Assembly: GCF_905115235.1 (NCBI RefSeq)
Contig: NC_051849.1
Coordinates: 76,303,017-76,367,016 of the forward strand
Direction of reading: 5' to 3'
DNA: 64,000 bases
From: Hermetia illucens
Lineage: Eukaryota; Arthropoda; Insecta; Diptera; Stratiomyidae
The notes beneath the pieces are model-generated. The model was given only the letters and a program-made list of their open reading frames with translations. It did not search any database and was not told where the DNA came from. Below, piece by piece: positions 51,601 to 58,909 of the stretch. Numbering within the stretch: position 1 is the first letter of the stretch; the number at the start of each line of letters is the position of its first letter. The position numbers and the translations under genes are program-made.

Positions 51601-54600
51601 CCACTTTTTGAATAGTTATTAGTTTCTCCGAAATGCTTCTCGTATGTCGAACACCCTAGATACACTCTCTATTCGGTGTCGAAAGTCTTCTCGAAATCGA
51701 TGAAAAGCAAGAGAAGTAGAGATCTGATCAATGCAAAGGGATTCCGAACAGTAAACAGCCGCTCCCCGGAGGATCAACCACCCGAGATTTTTCTTGATAC
51801 GTTTCAAAATTATTTTAGCTATTATCTTTGCACTCAAGCGAAATTTTGACGATCATTCACTGGAATATATCTCAGATTAAGATGATTTACGAATGAGTGG
51901 AGGTGGCAACTCTACAGAGAATTAACTGCTGCAAGGAACAGTTCCGCTGGAAGACCTACTCCGAGTTTGTCTCTGTTCTATCTGGACTTGCAGTTCGTAT
52001 TCACACATTACGTTTGCCAGCCATTTTATCTACGAGACGCGGAAGTTCTCCGCGGGTCATAAGGTTGAGCACCGTGGTAAAGTGTCCATTCCATATCTTC
52101 AGGCGCTCGTCATCGGGAATGAGGAGTCCCTCACAGGACCATCGAATGATTTGTGACCACATGCTAGTTCTGCGGTATATAGTTTTAAAATCATTGCTAT
52201 CTGTGGCAGCTTCTGCTCCCTTGACCTAGGCGATAACAATTTCCCTTTTGTCGCGGTGCACACTACGCTGAAGTTCCCGAGATTTCGTATAGCATTAGAG
52301 CTCAACCGAATCACGCTCGCCATTATTCTCAACGACCAATAGAGCCTTTAATCCTTTACATCCATGGATCCGCTTTAATGATACCGCAGTCAGCCAGATT
52401 TTATGATACCCTTTCGAGACATGGCAGAAGACCCGAATAGCACGAAAAACGCGAATTTTTTAATGGCAGCCCAGTGCTCATTAATATCCTCAGGCGGATT
52501 ATTCAATTATCTCTACCTATATTATCTACCGTACGATCAGCAAGATTGCTCCTCCACTGTTTTCAACTTCATTTTAGAAAAGTGATCTCCAAATTTCAGG
52601 TTTATGTCGACCAAATGGATCCGAATATTGTTGCCGTTACACGTCATTCTCCCATAACCCATCAAAGTGTCATCCTCGTAGCGCACACCGTTTTCTCCTA
52701 TCCTGACCCATCAGCAGGACCAACACATGTCCGGCCTCTTCGCTTTGAGGGCAACATCGATGAAATCATCCTAGAAGCAGAGTTGACTCATAATATGGGA
52801 AGACCATTCGACAAACCGTCACGTTACCAGAAAAGTGAAAAATGCATAAACGGTTTAACGGAATTCAAATGCACGCTGAGGGAACACATTCCCTTATGCC
52901 AATCAAAGATATTTAAACATGTTCCATACATTGATGGAAATATAACTCAACTGGATTTCGAAAACCTTCGCCCAGGATCCATTGTCGCTATACGGTAAAT
53001 AAACAACGCGTTGAAATTGTATTTCTATATGAAATGAATTTTCTCTTCAGAGTATCTTTACATCCTTACACGCGCCCGTATTTCGCCAAGTTGCAAGAAA
53101 ACATTTCAGTTTTACACACCGGGAAAGGAAAAAATCTTGAAGAGCTGAGACAGGTTGTTTCCAAATTGGATCTGGTAGATATAAACACAGTTCTTTTCAA
53201 ATGTGAGGCTGAAGAAAGAGACCTTGGACTGGGGAGCGGAACCTACGATATTCCTGGATTTGGACCATTAGTATATTGTGGGTTGCAGGGCTTCGTTTCA
53301 TTACTAACAGAAATTTCACCAGCAAATGATCTTGGACATCCGTTTTGTAATAATTTGAGGATGGGCAACTGGATGATAGGTAAGTTGGTTCTGAATTTAT
53401 TCCATATTAATGCATTAAATGATTGAATGAATCTTACAATATTTCTTTTAAATAGATTACATAAGCAATCGACTTTCATTGAATCCTAAAACCCTTTTGC
53501 TCGCAAAGTGGCTGGAATCTAATTTGGATCCTTTAAAACAGATCCCCCGATACCTAATACCATCCTACTTCGATGTTATAGTAACCGGAGTATATGATGA
53601 GGTTGTGAACCACTGCTTCAACCTTATGTCAGAGTATGTCCGCAAATATGAATGCTAAATATGAACTATGAACTTATGTTTATTGGTTTTCAGGTTTATC
53701 AAAAACGGAACAACTTTCCCTCAATTATTAGCACTGGCATCGACGCAGTTTTTAGCCATCGTTCCTTCTGCAGATTTACCGAAACTCAGTCCGAACATTC
53801 AGCCTCCTAAGCCTCCAGCACGTTGTGTAACTCTGTCGGCTGGCTTGCCGCATTTTTCAACCGGATACATGCGTTGTTGGGGACGCGATACCTTCATAGC
53901 CATTAGAGGACTTCTCTTTTTGACGGGACGCTATAACGAAGCCCGATATATTATTTTAGGATTTGCAGCATGCCTTCGTCATGGATTAATACCGAATCTC
54001 TTAGATAATGGAACGAAACCTAGGTTCAATTGTCGTGACGCTGTTTGGTGGTGGCTGTACAGTATTGAGCTTTATGTGAAAGAAGCACCCAATGGAAAAG
54101 ACATACTGAAGGAGAAGGTATCCCGACTCTTCCCAACTGACGATTCCGAAGCAAAGCCACCGGGTGAATGCGTAAGTAATAATTGTATTTATGATGGTCC
54201 TTATACGATATGTTTAATTGTAGGACCAATTTCTATATGATGTTATGCAAGAAGCTCTGCACATCCACTTCCAAGGACTGATATATAGAGAGCGAAATGC
54301 CGGCCATGAAATTGATGCCCACATGACCGATCCTGGTTTCAATGTTCAGATTGGAATTCATCCGGAAACAGGTTTCGTTTTTGGTGGCAATGCTGCTAAT
54401 TGCGGAACGTGGATGGATAAAATGGGTTCATCAGAGAAAGCCGGAAATCGTGGCAAGCCTAGTACCCCGAGAGATGGCTCTGCTGTTGAACTAGTTGGCT
54501 TGCAAATGTCTGTTTTACGATTCATGCAAAAGCTCAGTGTGGATGGAGACATTCCATTCAAGTCAGTTGAGAGAGTCGGCAAAAATGGTAAGAGTGTGTA

Positions 54601-55555
54601 TTTTTTTCGGAAGTTTTATGAAAAATGTTTTTGTAGGTCAGAAAACTATCTGGACTTTCAAGGAATGGGCAGATAAAATCAAATTGAATTTTGAAAATCA
54701 ATTCTACGTGGGTCATGAAGGAGGACCACTAGTCAACAAGAAGGGTATCTATAAGGATTCGGTTGGATCAGCCTTACCATGGACTGATTTCCAACTAAGA
54801 TGCAATTTCCCAATCGCCATGGTTGCAGTAAGTTTTTGACAACATGTGGGTCAAAATAAATCTGATTCTTTTGAATGAATTAATAGGCTCCCGAATTGTT
54901 TGAACCACGCCATGCATGGGAGGCTTTACAGCAAGCTAAGAAGTATCTACTAGGTCCTCTTGGCATGAAAACCTTGGATCCAGAGGATTGGGCATACCGT
55001 GGAAACTACGATAACAGTAACGATGGAACTGATCCTACTGTGGCTCATGGTGCCAACTATCATCAGGGACCTGAATGGGTTTGGCCAATTGGGTACTTCC
55101 TGCGAGCACGATTAATATTTGCAAAGCATAATGGCAAACTAAAAGAGACTATTGCGGAAACATGGTATGCAAATATTTCACTAGCTGCTAAATGTGTTAA
55201 ACTTTCTGAGTTGTTAGTTTCTAGCATTAACGCTGGGATGCTATTGGCTTGTTGATTAAAATATTTTTTCCTCTGAATTAGAAGCAAAACCTTCGCACAT
55301 TTTTCATGCATTACTCCTCTCTCATTCAGGCAAATACTAACTGCACATTTGAAAGAGCTACAAACATCACACTGGCGGGGTCTTCCTGAGTTAACAAATG
55401 AAAAGGGATCTTACTGTCGCGATTCATGCCGAACACAAGCATGGAGTATTGCAACTGTTTTAGAAGTAAGAACGTATTAATGTGACGTCAGTGCTTACAT
55501 TTAATATTATTCGTATTCCCAGGTTTTACATGATCTACGGCAGCTGGAAAATTAG
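30409..55555 (+). CDS. AGL: Glycogen debranching enzyme (4-alpha-glucanotransferase / amylo-alpha-1,6-glucosidase)
   Basis: Cytosolic enzyme that finishes glycogen breakdown: it moves maltotriosyl units off phosphorylase limit branches (glucanotransferase) and then hydrolyses the remaining alpha-1,6 glucose. Coding exons: 1a 30409-30618 or 1b 30854-31162; then 40640-40808, 40872-41046, 44438-44816, 44876-45094, 45147-45248, 45332-46411, 46466-46597, 52600-52994, 53051-53379, 53456-53633, 53694-54171, 54224-54587, 54637-54827, 54887-55164, 55330-55465, 55523-55555. All junctions are GT-AG and keep frame. The product is 1,615 aa (1a), 1,648 aa (1b), or 1,542 aa from the ATG at 40649; human AGL is about 1,532. 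Transferase residues D (RLDNCHSTP, 45986), E (VVAELFT, 46073), D (LTHDN, 46289) and glucosidase residues D (CWGRDTFIA, 53887), E (LPELTN, 55388) are intact. Introns are filled with transposon debris. Confidence 0.97.
30854..31162 (+). CDS. AGL: AGL alternative first coding exon 1b (Ser/Pro-rich N-terminus)
   Basis: An ATG at 30854, with an in-frame TAA upstream at about 30813-30820, opens 103 codons. They are polar and low in complexity: [22 protein letters not shown] (an R-x-x-S-x-P, 14-3-3-like site), [14 protein letters not shown], then a more ordered tail [18 protein letters not shown]. It ends GCATTGAAC|GTAAGTG, phase 0, and joins [15 protein letters not shown] at 40640. Having its own leader and upstream stop, it looks like a separate first coding exon rather than one following 1a. 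Confidence 0.7.
31170..33380. other. AGL intron 1, unassigned part
   Basis: No coding feature recognised. About 32080-32500 has transposon-like, GC-richer sequence without a readable domain. A minus-strand frame at 33036-33365 (up to 109 codons) is unrecognised. Confidence 0.35.
33389..33720 (-). CDS. Possible 3'-terminal exon of an unrecognised minus-strand gene nested in AGL intron 1
   Basis: A minus-strand frame ending at 33464 gives about 76 residues: [20 protein letters not shown], an Arg/Glu/Pro-rich middle ([16 protein letters not shown]), then [16 protein letters not shown] and a basic C-terminus [12 protein letters not shown]. Overlapping AATAAA signals follow on the minus strand (33393-33398 and 33389-33394), about 65 bases past the stop. 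The composition does not look like LINE sequence. The upstream end is uncertain: an AG near 33706 has a poor pyrimidine tract. No family recognised; chance frame remains possible. Confidence 0.3.
33760..34290 (-). mobile_element. LOA-like LINE fragment, RNase H domain
   Basis: The minus strand reads [83 protein letters not shown] and [11 protein letters not shown]. The motifs [19 protein letters not shown] and [11 protein letters not shown] are the RNase H core of LOA/R1/I-type ORF2. Probably the same family as 25510-29000. Confidence 0.75.
34300..36150. other. AGL intron 1, AT-rich DNA with one hairpin repeat
   Basis: Apart from the hairpin repeat at 35081-35145, no feature is supported. 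Several short frames on both strands are AT-rich and unrecognised. Confidence 0.4.
35081..35145. repeat. Hairpin repeat, copy with both arms
   Basis: CCCAGAGCAGAGG and CCTCTGCCCTGGG form imperfect inverted arms around a centre 'gcgtctgatgagtt' (35081-35128). 'cgaaaccgttagtc' follows (35129-35142). Related copies lie at 49078-49130 and 51537-51592, with one arm at 21766. Confidence 0.6.
36150..37300 (-). mobile_element. I/R1-type LINE fragment, RNase H to 3' end
   Basis: Minus-strand order: [20 protein letters not shown] (RNase H start, about 37060-37130), [20 protein letters not shown] (RNase H end, about 36760-36830), [20 protein letters not shown] and [14 protein letters not shown] (about 36510-36620). 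The motif WFTDESK, then [11 protein letters not shown], is diagnostic of the LINE RNase H domain. Frames are broken throughout. Confidence 0.6.
37385..38145 (+). repeat. mini-me-like repeat, + copy lacking the (GTCY)n tract
   Basis: Starts 'tttttaaggttttgtg' and continues 'gttccgatatttgcacaaat', 'aaagtcaataatagtatatg', 'gtatgacgtcatcatcacat' and 'tttgtttgtttagggtgagc'. It ends at 'taaacccgaagcaccagctt'. Collinear with 17104-18110 but without the microsatellite-like part. Confidence 0.7.
38285..39240 (+). mobile_element. CR1/Kiri-like LINE, endonuclease end to RT start
   Basis: The + strand reads [36 protein letters not shown] (endonuclease/linker). After breaks it reads [40 protein letters not shown] and [15 protein letters not shown], the fingers motif of CR1-group RT. 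Same group as the insertion at 13975-14788. A 22-bp inverted repeat (38998-39050) interrupts it. Confidence 0.65.
38998..39050. repeat. 22-bp inverted repeat (hairpin)
   Basis: The left arm at 38998-39019 and the right arm at 39029-39050 are reverse complements at 20 of 22 positions, with a 9-base loop. It lies inside LINE-derived coding sequence. Confidence 0.85.
39270..39475 (-). repeat. mini-me-like repeat, internal reverse fragment
   Basis: Carries 'taatatactactattaac', 'tgtggagatatcggaacagg' and 'ttttcagatttttcgcataa', ending 'aaaccttaaaaa', the reversed start of the family. Confidence 0.55.
39480..40639. other. AGL intron 1, last part
   Basis: No repeat or coding signal recognised. 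It ends with the acceptor 'ttacatttcag' at 40639. Confidence 0.45.
40640..41046 (+). CDS. AGL: AGL exons 2-3 (N-terminal domain)
   Basis: Exon 2 (40640-40808): [15 protein letters not shown], then [20 protein letters not shown] and [10 protein letters not shown], matching the human start region (LFRLEQGYELQFRLGP). Exon 3 (40872-41046): [36 protein letters not shown]. The intron between is 63 bases. Exon 2 ends in phase 1, exon 3 in phase 2. An internal ATG at 40649 could start a short, human-like isoform. Confidence 0.9.
41150..43720 (-). mobile_element. R1-clade LINE in AGL intron 3, interrupted by a SINE
   Basis: Minus-strand order: low-complexity ORF1-like piece ([20 protein letters not shown], about 43450), endonuclease end ([32 protein letters not shown], 42950-43080), RT ([31 protein letters not shown], about 41760-41890; [15 protein letters not shown]), RNase H ([47 protein letters not shown], 41340-41600) and the terminal knuckle ([10 protein letters not shown]) near 41320. 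RNase H and knuckle nearly abut, so an internal deletion is likely. It lies antisense to AGL. Confidence 0.75.
42635..42890 (-). mobile_element. tRNA-derived SINE, copy 1
   Basis: Reverse-oriented. The head at about 42890 has an A-box-like stretch and a B-box-like 'gtgattctcac'. The body shares 'aggaggcaat', 'cacaggtacccattcatagc', 'tgagt', 'gactggtatccga' and 'cacgatacaa' with copy 2 at 60424. The 3' tail is (ATT)n, seen on the + strand as (aat)n at 42635-42649, followed by 'cgttggcgcaac'. It sits inside the R1-clade LINE. Confidence 0.65.
43720..44437. other. AGL intron 3, end
   Basis: A minus-strand frame at 43872-44198 (basic, Ser/Thr/Lys-rich) may be 5' sequence or ORF1 of the LINE next to it. 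No domain is recognised. It ends with acceptor 'atcttttacag' at 44437. Confidence 0.35.
44438..45248 (+). CDS. AGL: AGL exons 4-6 (start of glucanotransferase barrel)
   Basis: Exon 4 (44438-44816): [77 protein letters not shown]. Exon 5 (44876-45094): [43 protein letters not shown]. Exon 6 (45147-45248): [20 protein letters not shown], with donor [14 protein letters not shown] is the conserved first region of the GH13 barrel. All three exons end in phase 0. Introns are 59, 52 and 83 bases. Confidence 0.95.
45332..46411 (+). CDS. AGL: AGL exon 7 (glucanotransferase active site)
   Basis: A single 1,080-base exon of 360 codons, phase 0 on both sides. It begins [14 protein letters not shown] directly after a TTTAG acceptor. 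It holds [30 protein letters not shown]-like [40 protein letters not shown], and the three catalytic acids: D in [18 protein letters not shown] in [11 protein letters not shown] in [10 protein letters not shown]. It ends [20 protein letters not shown]. Identity to the human enzyme is plain by eye. Confidence 0.97.
46466..46597 (+). CDS. AGL: AGL exon 8
   Basis: 132 bases in phase 0: [44 protein letters not shown], ending CAG|GTAATC. It matches the human segment [20 protein letters not shown]. The next intron is about 6.0 kb and loaded with transposon sequence. Confidence 0.95.
47200..48230 (-). mobile_element. LINE family Y fragment, RT to C-terminal part
   Basis: Minus-strand pieces: [20 protein letters not shown] (about 47900-47990), [53 protein letters not shown]. 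The string [18 protein letters not shown] corresponds to the post-catalytic 'FxYLGS' stretch of RTE/Outcast-like RTs. Highly broken. A related copy is at 50740-52430. Confidence 0.6.
48640..48900. repeat. Possible mini-me-like scrap
   Basis: The segment 'aggctatcaaatgaaaac' plus 'tatcgatta' resembles the 'gtatcaaatgaaaggtctc' part of the family. Short and divergent. Confidence 0.3.
49078..49130. repeat. Hairpin repeat, degenerate copy
   Basis: 'cccagggcagagg', then 'tcagcgtctgatgagttgcc', 'tttgtcctag': the same arrangement as 35081-35128 with one arm decayed. Confidence 0.55.
49620..50540 (+). mobile_element. Tc1/mariner-superfamily (IS630-type) transposase remnant
   Basis: The + strand gives [17 protein letters not shown] (linker after the helix-turn-helix), [93 protein letters not shown]. 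In the usual family the D of FSDEAHF and of QQDGAPSH are catalytic; here the latter is KNGAPS, so the site is lost. Several frame changes; terminal repeats not identified. Confidence 0.8.
50740..52430 (-). mobile_element. LINE family Y fragment, second copy
   Basis: Minus-strand pieces include [40 protein letters not shown] (endonuclease-RT linker, 52000-52140) and [32 protein letters not shown] (RT, 51619-51837). The 3' part near 50760-51060 matches the 47.2-kb copy ('cataatgggacacaatgcgt' against 'tatatggggcacagcgcga'). Interrupted by a hairpin repeat near 51537. Confidence 0.6.
51537..51592. repeat. Hairpin repeat copy
   Basis: 'tcctaaagcagagg', then 'tgatgacggg', then 'ttgcctctgccctgga', followed by 'cgaaaccgttagtc', identical in those 14 bases to 35129-35142. 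Confidence 0.6.
52600..53379 (+). CDS. AGL: AGL exons 9-10 (central beta domains)
   Basis: Exon 9 (52600-52994): [81 protein letters not shown]. Exon 10 (53051-53379): [73 protein letters not shown]. Phases 2 and 1. Introns are 56 and 76 bases. Confidence 0.95.
53456..54171 (+). CDS. AGL: AGL exons 11-12 (glucosidase domain, catalytic Asp)
   Basis: Exon 11 (53456-53633): [40 protein letters not shown]. Its donor is AGA|GTATGT, phase 2. Exon 12 (53694-54171): [40 protein letters not shown], then [20 protein letters not shown] with the catalytic aspartate, [40 protein letters not shown]. This is the GH133 (alpha/alpha)6 domain. Confidence 0.95.
54224..54827 (+). CDS. AGL: AGL exons 13-14 (glucosidase domain)
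   Basis: Exon 13 (54224-54587): [60 protein letters not shown], ending in phase 1. Exon 14 (54637-54827): [52 protein letters not shown]-like [11 protein letters not shown], phase 0. Confidence 0.95.
54887..55555 (+). CDS. AGL: AGL exons 15-17 (C-terminus, catalytic Glu)
   Basis: Exon 15 (54887-55164): [60 protein letters not shown]. Exon 16 (55330-55465): [20 protein letters not shown] (final E is the acid/base of the glucosidase site), [20 protein letters not shown]. Exon 17 (55523-55555): [10 protein letters not shown] and the stop TAG. Confidence 0.95.
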
Positions 55556-55737
55556 GCTTAAATTGCTGGCGATTCATTCAGCCACTGTCTACTGCTTCAA
55601 GCTTCTAATATAGAAAGAGTTTTGAGATATTGTTTTATTGTTGTTATGTAAATCTAGTTAATTCAACTATAATTATTAAATTAAAAATTTTAACTTATAT
55701 TTATGCATTTGTTGACATTTTGTATACAATCCCAGCA

Positions 55738-55743
55738 AATAAA
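55738..55743 (+). promoter_or_regulatory. AGL: AGL poly(A) signal
   Basis: AATAAA 182 bases after the AGL stop codon, in an AT-rich 3' UTR. Confidence 0.75.
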
Positions 55744-55929
55744 TAGTTACTACAAAGTTTGAAAATTGTCAGTTCTAGCTGAATTTGTTATGAATTAATA
55801 CAACCAAAATTGAGACGGATCATAATTATCGATTGAAACTACAATCCAGCGTGACTCCACGGGACCTTCTAAAATTGACTAATGATAATCATAAATTTTC
55901 AATGAGAATTAAAAATTCACAATTGAGAT

Positions 55930-56580
55930 TCGGAAACTCAAAGCCGGCAACTATCACACACTTTTTCAAAATGGCCTAAGCCAATGCTTCAGCGCCGTTT
56001 TGTTCAATTTGTATAAATCTAGATTACACGCTATTGCGGAAGACTCAACGGCAATCCTTCAATTTGCTGACGAGTTCCCCATTATTTCATCTGGTGAAAC
56101 CAGAGAGTTTTCAGCCAACAACCTTCATTTGAAAGTCAATCAACTGTTAGCCTGTGCAGCAGATTAGCGCTGCATATTACATCGACAAGTTCAGCACCAA
56201 AAGATGCATCACACATCGAAGTGACTCAACATTAGGATTCTAGATCAGTTGATTTCACACACCACCCATATCAAAATCATTGACAGAGCCATAAGCAGTT
56301 CACTCATTGTTAAACTTCATTTTGATGACATCTTAACAAATACTTCAGCTGTAACCAACGCTCTACGGATAGTATCCAGTATGAAAAGTGGGCTCCGCCG
56401 CAAGAGAAGCTTAACGTTCTTTAGGAACCTCATTAGACCCAAGCTTAAATATGCTACAGCATCCACTGTCAGCAACCTGAGTTACATTAACAAAGACTGG
56501 ACAATTTTACAGCTTCCCAAATCCAGCGTGATTAATCCCTAAACATCAAAGAATGATTCTCACTGCAAAAGAAATTAAAA
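55930..56580 (+). mobile_element. I-like LINE fragment, RT middle to C-terminal
   Basis: The + strand reads GLSQCFSAVLFNLYKSRLHA, STAILQFADEFPIISSGET (catalytic box FADE in place of FADD), LHLKVNQLL, then ISHTTHIKIIDRAISSS, GLRRKRSLTFFRNLIRPKLK. This is the palm-thumb region of an I/Jockey-type RT. It is broken and ends in A-rich DNA near 56570-56590. Confidence 0.6.
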
Positions 56581-56589
56581 ATTAAAAAT

Positions 56590-57180
56590 GTTCAACAACA
56601 AAATTTCTGAGAGTATTTTGCCCAATTCTTGCTGATGTTTCAGAGCTTTTGGAAACATCTTTCATTAGATAAAACCTGAACAAGTACCCACCAGGTTCTT
56701 TGGCACTGATAGAGCACGCTCTGTTGCTTGTACGCGCTGTTGTCTTATCTATATCAGGGTAATGTCTCCTTTTCAATCTCGATAAAGTTTGGATCTTAAT
56801 TGCTGATCTAGCGAACAACAAATTTGCCGTCTGAGCAGCCCAGGATCGAGATTTTCCAAAAATCCACCCACTATTGAGCTACGAAAATGAATGCTACTGT
56901 TGATGATTCCGGTGGTCTGAAGAGAGTTCAGCTAATTCGGTCTTTAGCGCACAGCGGACTTGCTAATAATGAAGTGCAACATAAAGCTCTCAAAAAAACA
57001 TTTAGCTAGTGCACCGGCAAGCCTCCCCACGTCCTCGAACGACGCGACGCACAGTGCAGACAAAAATTGAAATATAGTTTGATGATCTTGAGGGGACTTT
57101 CGAAAACATAAATCCGAATATACCATTGTTTATATTTTTTATTAAGTCGGTAACAATGGCGAAAATTAAGGAATTATTCC
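56590..57180. other. No recognised feature
   Basis: Open frames on the minus strand (56582-56821, 56944-57126) lack recognisable domains. Confidence 0.35.
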
Positions 57181-57183
57181 TTC

Positions 57184-58020
57184 CGCAGCAATCGGTATCC
57201 GGTCTAGGCCTGCTTTAATAAGGAACTTCAGACAACCCGGTTTTGCGCCGAGGTCCACCAATTCGATATCCCTAAAAACTATCTGGCGTCCTAGTCTACG
57301 CCATCATTCCATCTCAGGCAGGGTTTGCCTCGTCTTTTTTGCCATAGATATTGCCCTTATAGATTTTTCGAGCATCCATGCAGATTAGATGACTCGCCCG
57401 ATGCAACCTATTGAGCCGGATCTTCTCCACAACCTGACAGTCGTGGTATCGCTCATAGATTTCGTCGTTATGCAGGCTACTGAATAGTCTATTCTCATGT
57501 AGGAGCCCAACAATTCTTCGGAGGATTCTTCCCTCGAACGCGGTCAAGGGCTCGCAGTTCTTTTGCTAAGAACTCAGGTCTCCGAGCAATACATAAGTAC
57601 TGGCAAAATTAAAATCACAGATAGCCGCGACATCTGCCTGTTGACTTGTTGGTGAAACTTGCGCGCCTGGCGTGGTTGCTCTCTGCACTTTTTGAGTTCA
57701 CTGACTTGTTGGTTCTCCCAGGCTTCCTTTTTGCGCCTGTGAAGTCGCTTCTCCGTTCGACGGAGTTCGTGATAAGTCTCTGTGCGTGCCCGCATTCTTT
57801 GAGAATGCAACATTACTCGGTATGCCTCATTCTTCCGTTCCGTTGCTAGCTTACATTCATCGTCGAACAAACCGTTCCCACTTTTCTTGCGGTTGGGGCC
57901 AAGTATGTTTGTGACCGTATCAATGATAATGCTCTTCAGGTGGTTGTAAAGATCACTTGTTGATGCTTCATTTCCAGGACATCTGTTAGCTGCGGTTATT
58001 GCGGCATCCATTTCCCCCTT
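57184..58020 (-). mobile_element. LINE family X copy with internal deletion of the RT
   Basis: The minus strand opens with the endonuclease-RT linker (MDAAITAANRCPGNEAS, LFDDECKLATERKNEAYRVM, TYHELRRTEKRLHRRKKEAW, 57650-58011) and passes within about 60 bases to the C-terminal part (FEGRILRRIVGLLHENRLFS, RLNRLHRASHLICMD, 57330-57545). The catalytic RT between these is gone. The 3' end matches 14966-15120. Confidence 0.7.
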
Positions 58021-58067
58021 ATATGTGTTACGGAGCGCTATACCAGTTGCACTTTATCTTTCGTGAG

Positions 58068-58705
58068 GAACGCATCATATAAAAGCCCGTCTCCGAATAT
58101 GGAATATACTCGGTAGGTGTTATGACCGTATCGTCGGGATTTGAGAATATGACCGAAAACCAGCAGGCTGTGTCAAGTTTGTTGACAGAGTTTTATAAAA
58201 TATATACAACATAACATTTCATTTTAGCAAATCTCAGAAATTAGTTTCCATTTCGGCCGTTCAGCAATGTTTAAATCGAATGTAAGCTCCTCAATAAGTT
58301 GAATATCATTTGTAGAAACACGTTGTTGTTGCGTCGTTTGTTTGTACTTTCAGATTCAAAATTTTTCAATAGGAAGTAAAAATCAGGAGCGAAAACTTTA
58401 CAATTATACAGTAAGCCAGTTTTACTCCAGTTTCTACTCTACAGTTTTAACAGCCACTTTTGCAGGACATTCCACATCATATTAATGCCGAATTATATCC
58501 AAGAAAGCGGAAAACTGAACTTTATTTCGAACCATCACCTCAACTCGAATATCAAAGTCGAGAAGCCGAGCACCCAAAGAGGGCGTTGGAGATCTTTAAA
58601 AATGCTTTAACAAATACGGCCAAGAGTAGTGGCCTTGCAAATTCTACAATATCCCCACCTACATCTTCGACAACACGTATGGCTCGCGATAGTTACTTTT
58701 CTTGA
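58068..58705 (+). CDS. Unrecognised small multi-exon gene, 3' part or whole
   Basis: Four short pieces join in frame with GT-AG introns: up to 58112 (SPNMEYTR, donor CG|GTAGGT), 58227-58281 (KSQKLVSISAVSAMFKSN, donor GTAAGC), 58354-58410 (IQNFSIGSKNQERKLYNYT, donor GTAAGC) and 58466-58705 (DIPHHINAELYPRKRKTELY, FEPSPQLEYQSREAEHPKRA, LEIFKNALTNTAKSSG, then a Ser/Thr/Pro tail ending RDSYFS). From the ATG at 58099 the product is 121 aa. The frame is also open upstream to about 58020, so an earlier exon or acceptor (AG at 58067) is possible. The basic PRKRK could be a nuclear signal. A poly(A) signal follows. No family recognised. Confidence 0.55.
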
Positions 58706-58885
58706 CTTTTGTAATTAAGTTTCAACTATGGAGATGCTCAAGGCATTTTGTAAATTTCAAGGACTAAGATGAAGATGTATCAAATGAAATTAAGATTTTA
58801 ATTTGGGTATTGATGATGACTGCATTAGTAGTTTCGCCTGATTTATATATCACTTGCCAATATGGTAACTCCAAAATAGATTGTA

Positions 58886-58891
58886 AATAAA
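58886..58891 (+). promoter_or_regulatory. Poly(A) signal of the small + strand gene
   Basis: AATAAA 181 bases after the stop codon at 58703-58705. Confidence 0.6.
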
Positions 58892-58909
58892 AATTAACTC
58901 GATCTAATA

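Larger units (their letters stand above)
46600..52599. other. AGL intron 8 (about 6.0 kb)
   Basis: Carries two minus-strand LINE fragments (47200-48230, 50740-52430), a + strand IS630/mariner-type transposase remnant (49620-50540), mini-me-like scraps (about 48640-48900) and two hairpin repeats (49078, 51537). A G homopolymer of about 14 bases lies near 51399. No host exon was seen. Confidence 0.7.

Noticed and set aside
58078-58085. TATAAAAG as the promoter of the small + strand gene
   Set aside because: A start site about 30 bases downstream would fall after the only in-frame ATG of the first exon; the match may be part of coding sequence.
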